DNA of 64,000 bases from positions 1 through 64,000 of the forward strand of contig CAMNDJ010000002.1 of NCBI GenBank assembly GCA_946535225.1, read 5' to 3'. Under the pieces are notes generated by a model. That model was not told where the DNA came from. It searched no databases and saw only the letters and a list, made by a program, of their open reading frames with translations. The DNA comes from an uncultured Lachnospiraceae bacterium. GTDB lineage: Bacteria > Bacillota > Clostridia > Lachnospirales > Lachnospiraceae. Within the stretch, counting starts at the first letter, position 1. Each line of letters opens with the position of its first letter. The position numbers and the translations under genes are program-made. Shown piece by piece: positions 56,754-64,000 of this stretch.

Positions 56754-57358
56754 TAGATACCGTGATATTTGATGTGGGCAATGTTCTGACTCGTTTCGGA
56801 TGGCAGGATTTCATAAGGTCATTCGGATACAGCGAGGATATATGCAAGCGAGTGGGTGATTCGACGATAGAAAGCCGGTACTGGAAGGAATATGACAGAG
56901 GTGTCATGACAAATGACGAGATCGTCAACTTGTTTGTGAGCCTTGATAAAGGCGTGGAAGAGCAGATAAGAGAAACGATGAAATGCTTTACCGGGATACT
57001 GACTCCGGCAGATTACGCCATTCCCTGGATACAGGAACTGAAGAGAAGGGGATTACGGGTGTTATTTCTGTCAAACTTCTCAAAAAGGGCTTATGAGGAG
57101 TGTGCCGATGCTCTTGGTTTCCTTGAATATGTGGATGGCGGGATATTCTCTTATGAAGTAAAACTCATCAAACCGGATCCTGCCATATACAGATGCCTGA
57201 CGGACAGATACGCTCTTACCCCTTCAAACTGCGTTTTCATAGATGATCTGGAGGATAATGTGGCTGCAGGTGCGGCAGCGGGATTTCAGACCATTCTCTT
57301 TGAGGAATACGAGCAGGCCCGAGCAGAGCTTGAACAGGTACTAAAACATACTGAATAA
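56750..57358 (+). CDS. HAD family phosphatase
   Basis: VIFDVGNVLTRFGW; KLIKPDPAIYRCLTDRYALTPSNCVFIDDLEDNVAAGAAAGF. Confidence 0.94.
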   Translation: MIDTVIFDVGNVLTRFGWQDFIRSFGYSEDICKRVGDSTIESRYWKEYDRGVMTNDEIVNLFVSLDKGVEEQIRETMKCFTGILTPADYAIPWIQELKRRGLRVLFLSNFSKRAYEECADALGFLEYVDGGIFSYEVKLIKPDPAIYRCLTDRYALTPSNCVFIDDLEDNVAAGAAAGFQTILFEEYEQARAELEQVLKHTE

Positions 57359-57371
57359 GTCAAAAATGTAT

Positions 57372-57400
57372 AACACCACAATATTTTGTGGTGTTATTTT
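57372..57400 (+). terminator. intrinsic terminator
   Basis: AACACCACAA tatt TTGTGGTGTT ATTTT. Confidence 0.75.
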
Positions 57401-57447
57401 AGTACTACTAAAAAAGTCAGCAAAATACTGGTCCGAAAGCGTGTGAG

Positions 57448-57459
57448 GTACTATAGTAC
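57448..57459. promoter_or_regulatory. 12-bp perfect palindrome upstream of the GGDEF/EAL gene
   Basis: GTACTATAGTAC, upstream of TGCTATATT (57482-57490). Confidence 0.4.
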
Positions 57460-57524
57460 TATGGCGCAGAATTGTGCATTATGCTATATTGGTTTAAATA
57501 GGTGTATTGGGTATTCGGAGGGTT

Positions 57525-60500
57525 ATGAATTTCCATTCCAAGCGTTTCATCAAAATGACGGGACTATCTGAGACAGCCAGAGTTGACAGGGTTGTCTTGT
57601 TGTGTTACGCGGTCTGTGCATTGGTGATGACACTTTTCGGAAGACTTGATATGTATGATATTACGGGAGCTGAAGGGATAGATCTTTTGATATCCGTCAG
57701 CTTCTATATTTTGTTATGGCTTCCCGTTGCGATCGGTAAGTTCGGCTTCTACAAACTGATACACAGAGACCGGAACATAAGATTTATGGTATTCGGCCTG
57801 TTCTTAGTCTTCTATGCATTCCTGCTCCTTACCGACGACAGTTATGAATGTGCATATATCGCCATACCTTTCTCCATACTGACGATCGCATACAGCAGCA
57901 CGAGATTATCGGTGATAGTAGCTTTCTCATGTATGGCGATGTCCGGACTATATGCCGCTATACCGTATATCCGGGGCGATATATCGACATCGGAAGACAG
58001 GTCCTATGCATTTATCATTATCCTTTCAGTCGCACTTTTCCTTAATCAGATGACCTATCTCATTGAACAGAGAGCCCGTCGCAGAAGAACGGAGCTCATT
58101 AATGAGAGGAACCGTCTTAAGTCGTTTGTTGCCGTCGGAATAGAGCGTATATTCGAATACGATATTCCCGGCGACTGCTTTATGACTGCCAAGAGTAAGG
58201 ACGGCAATTACGGTGAAGAGAGATATATAGAGAATTTCCGCGATTCGGTCAAGCGTATGCGTTATGTTCTGTATGCGGACTGGGATCGCTTTGATGATTT
58301 CATATCTGACTGCGATAACGGTGTCGAAGTCATAGAGAGGCAGTTTCGCTTAAGAGACAGGAATGCGGATTATAAGTGGTTTGCGATAAGAGGTCATTCC
58401 ATTAAGGATGAAAAGGGCAATGTGATAAAGGTCGTCGGCGTTATGGAGAATATCGACGAGCTTAAGCGCATGGAGATCAGACAGGCCGATGAGAACATGC
58501 GTGATCCTCTGACCAAGCTCTACAGAAGAGATTATGCAAGAGAGCTCATCGACGACTTCCTTAAGAAGCAGGAAGAGAGCGACAGACCCGAGTTTGCCGG
58601 TATACTTGCCATCGATATAGATAATTTCGATATACTCTGTGACCGCATGGGTAAAGCTTTCGGTGATGAGATACTCAAGAACATTGCATCCGATCTGGAT
58701 GCGATATTCTATCCCACGGATGTGCTCGGCAGGATCGGGGGAGATGAATTCGTCATCCTGATGAAGAACATCGTGGATGTTCGTGATATCGACAAGAAGA
58801 TAAGAGAGATACAGAGAGTCATCAACCATACTTATGTCGGGGAGAATGTAAGCTTCGGATCGACAGTCGGAATAGGTGCTTCCGTATATCCTACTGACGG
58901 TGAAGACTTTGAGACACTCTTCGATAAGGCCGAGAAAGCCCTGTTCCATGCAAAGAGCGCAGGCAAGAACTGTTACGGATTCTACCTTGCGGCCAAAGAG
59001 GATGTATATAATGAATATCCTATCGAGGAGAGGCGTGAGAGGATAGCGAGACTTGACAGAGAAGCCATGGAGAGCGGAAATGCTTCGGATTCCCTTATAG
59101 AACTTGCATTCAAACTGATAGATGAGTCTAAGGATACAGACAGTGCCATCAACCTTCTCATAAGACAGGTGGCAAGACAGATGAGCCTCGGAGGTATAAG
59201 GATCAAAGCCCGTGTAGGCAAGGAATTCAGGACTGTCAATATGTATCAGTGCTGTACCGTTCCCGAGATGGACTTCGACGGCGCCGAGATGACATACACG
59301 TTCGAGCAGTGGTCGGATATGCTCGAAGAATACAGAGAGAACAACAATATCATAGTATGCGACAGCGTTATGGATATAGCTAATCCCGTAACGAGGCAGC
59401 TGATGCTCATATCCGGAGCCAAGTCCTATGTTGGATGTGCGTTTACGGACAAGGGAGAATTTGCCGGCAGCATAGATTTCGTCGATTTCTCAGGACCGAG
59501 GGCATGGACGGCAGGTGATCTTACGACGATAAGAGCCGTTACCAACGTGGTATCGTCTTATCTGCTCAAGATGAAAGCGTATGAGGATGCATCCGATACT
59601 ATCGAGAGACTCACGGGTTACGACGGAGTGACCGGACTCATGACATATGAGAAGTTCCTCACCATGGTCAGCGAGTATATCGAGAATGCGCCACACGGCA
59701 ATTACGCCATGGTATATATGGACTTCAGTAACTTCAAATACGTCAATGAGACGTACGGTTACGAGACCGGTGATAAGATACTCAGGGAACTCGTAAACGA
59801 AGCATCGGGATACGGAGAATTCTTCGTATACGGAAGCCGTGTATTCTCCGACAATATGGTAATGTTAGCGCGTATGGGTAACAGGACCGAAGAGGAGATC
59901 GTATCGGCCTTCGAGAGAGCCAGCAAGCTGTTTGCCGACAGGATGCAGAGGGAATACATAGACAGCAAGCTCATTCTCGATATAGGTGTATGCACGTTTG
60001 AGATCTGCGGGCGTCCGGTACCGCTTAAGAACATAATCTCCAATGCAAATATGGCACGTAAGAGAGCCAAGCTTCCCGACAGTCCCAGATGTATCGTATA
60101 CAACGAGGGCATGGGCGCTGAGGTTCGTGCAGAGGTGGCTTATGCCAACGATATGGAGGATGCGTTCAGAAATCACGAATTTGTCGTATATATGCAGCCT
60201 AAGGTCGATCTTGTCACCAATGAGATAGAAGGTGCAGAGGCATTGATCAGATGGAAGAAGCAGGACGGCACACTCATCTTCCCCAACGATTTCATTCCGG
60301 TATTCGAGAAGAACAAGAGCATAACGCTCCTTGATTACTACGTATATGATGAAGTATGCAAGTACCTGCGCCGCAGGATGGACGAAGGCAAGAGGATCGT
60401 CAGGGTATCGGTCAACGTATCGAGAGTCCATCTGTTCTCTATCAATGAACTTGTGAGCTATATAAGGAGCCTTATCGTCAAATACGAGATACCGCCGCAG

Positions 60501-60899
60501 TATTTGGAGTTTGAGCTTACCGAGACCGTATTCACGGACAAAGTGGATGATACGATCTTACTCATGAACAAACTCAGGGATCTCGGCGTGAAGGTATCCA
60601 TGGATGACTTCGGATCGGGTTATTCATCGCTTAACGTTCTGACCAAGCTTCCTTTGGATGTGCTTAAGCTTGACAAGGAATTCTTAAATGATTTCGAGAA
60701 CGATCCGGATGAAAAGATAATAATACCGAGTGTTATTGATATGGCTAAGAAGCTTAACCTCCGCGTAGTCTGTGAAGGTGTCGAGACAAAGGAGCAGGTC
60801 GGATTCCTGCGTGAGGTCGGCTGTGATTATGCACAGGGTTACTTCTACTCTAAGCCTATCACTCAGGAACAGTTTGATGAACTCTTAGAGGTAGTTTAA
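57525..60899 (+). CDS. multi-domain GGDEF/EAL protein (TMs-PAS-GGDEF-GAF-like-degenerate GGDEF-EAL)
   Basis: RIGGDEFVILMKN; second GGDEF lacks the motif (YGSRVFSDNMVMLARM); EAL domain YMQPKVDLVTNEIEGAEALIRWKK, SMDDFGSGYSSLNVL. Confidence 0.93.
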   Translation: MNFHSKRFIKMTGLSETARVDRVVLLCYAVCALVMTLFGRLDMYDITGAEGIDLLISVSFYILLWLPVAIGKFGFYKLIHRDRNIRFMVFGLFLVFYAFLLLTDDSYECAYIAIPFSILTIAYSSTRLSVIVAFSCMAMSGLYAAIPYIRGDISTSEDRSYAFIIILSVALFLNQMTYLIEQRARRRRTELINERNRLKSFVAVGIERIFEYDIPGDCFMTAKSKDGNYGEERYIENFRDSVKRMRYVLYADWDRFDDFISDCDNGVEVIERQFRLRDRNADYKWFAIRGHSIKDEKGNVIKVVGVMENIDELKRMEIRQADENMRDPLTKLYRRDYARELIDDFLKKQEESDRPEFAGILAIDIDNFDILCDRMGKAFGDEILKNIASDLDAIFYPTDVLGRIGGDEFVILMKNIVDVRDIDKKIREIQRVINHTYVGENVSFGSTVGIGASVYPTDGEDFETLFDKAEKALFHAKSAGKNCYGFYLAAKEDVYNEYPIEERRERIARLDREAMESGNASDSLIELAFKLIDESKDTDSAINLLIRQVARQMSLGGIRIKARVGKEFRTVNMYQCCTVPEMDFDGAEMTYTFEQWSDMLEEYRENNNIIVCDSVMDIANPVTRQLMLISGAKSYVGCAFTDKGEFAGSIDFVDFSGPRAWTAGDLTTIRAVTNVVSSYLLKMKAYEDASDTIERLTGYDGVTGLMTYEKFLTMVSEYIENAPHGNYAMVYMDFSNFKYVNETYGYETGDKILRELVNEASGYGEFFVYGSRVFSDNMVMLARMGNRTEEEIVSAFERASKLFADRMQREYIDSKLILDIGVCTFEICGRPVPLKNIISNANMARKRAKLPDSPRCIVYNEGMGAEVRAEVAYANDMEDAFRNHEFVVYMQPKVDLVTNEIEGAEALIRWKKQDGTLIFPNDFIPVFEKNKSITLLDYYVYDEVCKYLRRRMDEGKRIVRVSVNVSRVHLFSINELVSYIRSLIVKYEIPPQYLEFELTETVFTDKVDDTILLMNKLRDLGVKVSMDDFGSGYSSLNVLTKLPLDVLKLDKEFLNDFENDPDEKIIIPSVIDMAKKLNLRVVCEGVETKEQVGFLREVGCDYAQGYFYSKPITQEQFDELLEVV

Positions 60900-60947
60900 G
60901 CCGGAGGATACTCGCAGACTGAAGCGAAAATGATATACAGACCTGTA

Positions 60948-60984
60948 CATAGCCCGAGACGATTTATGTATCGTTCGGGCTATG
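60948..60984. promoter_or_regulatory. long inverted repeat abutting the extended -10 of the glp-like operon
   Basis: CATAGCCCGA-g-ACGAT...ATCGT-TCGGGCTATG; TGGTATACT at 60983-60991. Confidence 0.55.
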
Positions 60985-61014
60985 GTATACTTACAGAGAT
61001 TGGAGACTTGATCT

Positions 61015-62454
61015 ATGTATGACATAATAATAATCGGTGCGGGGATCATCGGCAGTTTTATAGCGCATGATCTTTCGAAAAAACTTTGTAATGTACTTGT
61101 GATCGACAAGGAGGCGGACGTTGCAAACGGTGCGACCATGGCAAACAGTGCCATCGTGCATGCGGGCTATGATCCTGAACCGGGAACGCTCAAGGCCAAG
61201 CTCAATGTCAGGGGTAACCGTATGTATCCCGGGATCTGTGAAAGCCTGGGCGAGCCATATGTAAGATGCTCAGCTTTTGTCGCTGCCACATCCGAAGCTG
61301 AGAGCCGGATATTAGATACTCTGGCAGAGAGAGCCGGGGAGCGTGATATCGAGTACAGGGATATGGACGGTGACAGTGCCAGGGAACTGGAAGAGAATCT
61401 GAGCGATGATGTGATCAGAGTACTGGAATTCCCTACGACCGGTATCATATATCCGTGGAATATAGCCATTGCGTTGATGGAAGAAGCTGTTATGAACGGC
61501 GTGGACCTTAAGCTCAGCGAAGAGGTGGTTGACATAACCAAGGAAGAGAGATATAAAGTCACCACCGACAGAGGCGTTTATGAGGCGGACATGGTGATCA
61601 ATGCGGCCGGTGTATATGCCGACAGAATATACGCAATGGCACTTAAGGGAGAGCCGGATTTCCATATAAAGCCCAGAAGGGGTGAGTATTATGTGATAGA
61701 CGAGATGGCTAAGCCGGTTGTAAACAGGGTGATATATCCCGTTCCGGGACCCGATGGCAAGGGGGTATTAGTTGTTCCGACTATACACAATAACGTTCTG
61801 ATCGGTCCCAATTCACAGCCGGTCGATGACAAGGAGGCAGTCTGCAATACGAGTGAGGCGTTAAATGATGTTAAGGCCCGTGCGTCCAAGACTGTCAAGA
61901 ACCTGCCTTTCGATAAAGTGATAAGGACTTTTGCGGGTTTGCGTCCGTCCGGAGATACGCATGATTTCGTCATAGAAGAGTCAAAGACGCTGGCGGGTTT
62001 TGTCAATGTGGCCTGTATAGAGTCTCCGGGACTTGCTTCGGCTCCTGCCATTTCCGAATATGTGATCGACAATTTTGTTAAAGATGCATATCCGGATAAA
62101 AATGCAAGCGATTATGTGCACAGAAAGCCGATAACATTCATGACCGGGATGAGCGATGAAGAGAGAAACGAACTGATAAGCAAAGATCCCGATTACGGCC
62201 GGATAGTCTGCAGATGCTGCCTTGTGAGCAAGGGAGAGGTAAAGGAAGCGATCAACAGACCGGTTGGAGCTACGACTGTAAAGGGTGTCAAGAAGCGCGT
62301 AGGGCCGGGTCTGGGCAGATGTCAGGGAGGATTCTGCGAACCGCTTATAGTGGATATACTGGCCGGGGAACTCGGGGTTGACCGGGCTGATATAAGATAT
62401 GACTCTGCCGAGTCGGTGATGTTGATCGGACAGACCAAGAAAGGAGCGCTGTGA
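61015..62454 (+). CDS. FAD-dependent oxidoreductase, GlpA-like with (2Fe-2S)-type C-terminal domain
   Basis: DIIIIGAGIIGSFIAHDLSKK; C-terminal IVCRCCLVSKGEVKEAIN...VGPGLGRCQGGFC. Confidence 0.93.
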   Translation: MYDIIIIGAGIIGSFIAHDLSKKLCNVLVIDKEADVANGATMANSAIVHAGYDPEPGTLKAKLNVRGNRMYPGICESLGEPYVRCSAFVAATSEAESRILDTLAERAGERDIEYRDMDGDSARELEENLSDDVIRVLEFPTTGIIYPWNIAIALMEEAVMNGVDLKLSEEVVDITKEERYKVTTDRGVYEADMVINAAGVYADRIYAMALKGEPDFHIKPRRGEYYVIDEMAKPVVNRVIYPVPGPDGKGVLVVPTIHNNVLIGPNSQPVDDKEAVCNTSEALNDVKARASKTVKNLPFDKVIRTFAGLRPSGDTHDFVIEESKTLAGFVNVACIESPGLASAPAISEYVIDNFVKDAYPDKNASDYVHRKPITFMTGMSDEERNELISKDPDYGRIVCRCCLVSKGEVKEAINRPVGATTVKGVKKRVGPGLGRCQGGFCEPLIVDILAGELGVDRADIRYDSAESVMLIGQTKKGAL

Positions 62455-62456
62455 TC

Positions 62457-63710
62457 ATGATAAAAAGAGAACTGGTCGTGATCGGCGGCGGAAGTGCGGG
62501 GATCGCGGCGGCTATAGCAGCATATAATAACGGGTGTAAGGATATCCTGCTGCTTGAGAAGGATGCGGAACTTGGCGGCATTCTCCTTCAGTGCATACAT
62601 AACGGGTTCGGACTCCATCGCTTCGGGGAGGAACTGTCAGGACCTGCCTATGCTGAGAAATGGAAGGACAGCCTTGCACAGACATCAGTGGATGTAAGGA
62701 CTTCGACAACGGTCATTCATCTTACGTCCGATAAACATATCACATATGTCAATCCGAATGAAGGCTATGTTACGGTGGAAGCCGGGGCGATAGTGCTGGC
62801 AGTGGGCTGCAGAGAGAGGAGCAGAGGTGCCATTGCGACGCCCGGATACAGGCCGAGCGGGGTATGGACGGCCGGAACTGCGCAGAAATACATCAATATG
62901 CAGGGCTATATGGTCGGCAAAAGAGTCTTTATCCTGGGCAGTGGCGACATAGGACTTATAATGGCGAGACGCATGGTATTAGAGGGGGCTAAGGTTCTCG
63001 GAGTCGCTGAGATCATGCCTTATTCCAACGGTTTGCCGCGTAATATCAAGCAGTGTCTGGATGATTTTGATATACCATTGTATCTGAGCCATACGGTCAC
63101 GGACATCCGGGGGAAGGCCAGGTTAAACGGTATCACGATAAGCAAAGTCGATGAGAAGCTGACTCCGATACCGGGAACGGAGATGGATTTCGATGTGGAT
63201 ACACTGCTTCTGTCGGTCGGTCTCATACCTGATACGGCGCTGCTAAATGAAGCAGGTATCAAACTCCATAATAAGACCAAGGGCGCGACGGTAAATGAGC
63301 ATATGGAGACCAGTATCCCCGGTGTATTTGCCTGCGGAAACGGGCTTCATGTTCATGACCTGGTCGATTTTGTGAGCATGGAAGGCGAAGAGGCGGGAGC
63401 AGCCGCAGCCAAGTATCTTAGGGGCGAACTCATAAGAAAAGAAGATTCCGTGATCGAGGCCGGAAACGGTATAAGTTATGTCCTGCCTTCTTATATTGAC
63501 ACTGAGGCCATGGAGGAGAGCATGGAGATCAAATGCAGGGTGACAGGAAATGCCAGAAACGTTAAACTGACGTTAAAAAACGGCGACAAGCTGATCAAAG
63601 AGATAAAGAAACTGAGAGTCGCACCGAGTGAGATGGAGAAGATAGAAGTCAAAAAAGCGGAATTCGGTGCAGCAAAGGGCAGATTTGTCCTGGCATTAGA
63701 GGAGTTATGA
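62457..63710 (+). CDS. NAD(P)/FAD-dependent oxidoreductase, GlpB-like
   Basis: LVVIGGGSAGIAAAIAAYNNG; CIHNGFGLHRFGEELSGPAYAEKW; VFACGNGLHVHDLVDFVSMEGEEAG. Confidence 0.93.
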   Translation: MIKRELVVIGGGSAGIAAAIAAYNNGCKDILLLEKDAELGGILLQCIHNGFGLHRFGEELSGPAYAEKWKDSLAQTSVDVRTSTTVIHLTSDKHITYVNPNEGYVTVEAGAIVLAVGCRERSRGAIATPGYRPSGVWTAGTAQKYINMQGYMVGKRVFILGSGDIGLIMARRMVLEGAKVLGVAEIMPYSNGLPRNIKQCLDDFDIPLYLSHTVTDIRGKARLNGITISKVDEKLTPIPGTEMDFDVDTLLLSVGLIPDTALLNEAGIKLHNKTKGATVNEHMETSIPGVFACGNGLHVHDLVDFVSMEGEEAGAAAAKYLRGELIRKEDSVIEAGNGISYVLPSYIDTEAMEESMEIKCRVTGNARNVKLTLKNGDKLIKEIKKLRVAPSEMEKIEVKKAEFGAAKGRFVLALEEL

Positions 63711-64000
63711 TGGGAGAGACGACTAAAACATATACATGCATAGTATGTCCCCGTGGATGTGATGTGACGGCAACCCTTAACGACAAAGGTGATATACTGT
63801 CCATAGAAGGCAATTTCTGCCCCAGAGGTGAGGAATATGTCAGAAACGAACTGACACATCCCATGAGGCAGCTGACATCCACAGTGATTATAAAGGGAGG
63901 CCTGTATGACAGACTGCCGGTGATCCTGTCATCCCCGATACCGAAAGACAGGATGATGGATGTTATGAAGGCATTAGACGGTGTGGAAGTGAGCAGCCCG
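63707..64000 (+). CDS. DUF1667 domain-containing protein, truncated by window end
   Basis: TYTCIVCPRGCDVTATLNDKGDILSIEGNFCPRGEEYVRNELTHPMRQLTSTV; no stop before 64000. Confidence 0.9.
   Translation, partial: MMGETTKTYTCIVCPRGCDVTATLNDKGDILSIEGNFCPRGEEYVRNELTHPMRQLTSTVIIKGGLYDRLPVILSSPIPKDRMMDVMKALDGVEVSSP

Noticed and set aside
59865-60431. 188-aa antisense ORF
   Set aside because: Opposite well-supported GGDEF/EAL coding sequence.
1-64000. CRISPR arrays, prophage, transposases, rRNA and tRNA genes
   Set aside because: No regular spacer-repeat pattern, phage or transposase proteins, or RNA-gene signatures were seen on reading; a tRNAscan/CRISPR tool run would be needed to exclude small cases.

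Overview
The window looks like ordinary chromosomal sequence from a Gram-positive anaerobe of the Lachnospiraceae type (inferred from gene content and the DUF5716/DUF5717-like proteins). About 48 protein genes can be supported, nearly all on the + strand. They include a PadR/DUF1700-DUF4097/PspC cassette, an orphan DctP lipoprotein with a hybrid kinase, valS, a FapA-like protein, folC, carB, a RidA protein, a DMT transporter, DegV, a LytTR regulator, a MoxR/DUF58/transglutaminase operon, argJ-GNAT divergent from argG-argB-argD, a comEA-like/TCS/GerMN/comEC block, purC, htpG behind a perfect CIRCE, a four-gene operon of uncharacterised proteins (44.7-51.7 kb), an amino-acid ABC transporter, purB-purA-HAD, a large GGDEF/EAL protein and a GlpA/GlpB/DUF1667 operon cut by the right edge. 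I saw no rRNA, tRNA, CRISPR array, prophage or transposase. The most interesting items are: (1) two copies of a ~120-nt candidate structured RNA with compensatory stem changes and a conserved loop-to-SD-proximal pseudoknot, one before argG and one between folC and a 52-aa ORF; (2) the four-gene operon built around an Hsp70/actin-like ATPase candidate; (3) a 137-nt nested palindromic element before the MoxR gene; (4) several operator-like or leader structures (PadR tandem palindromes, DegV tandem operator, SD-sequestering hairpin before comEA, promoter-proximal terminator before dctP).
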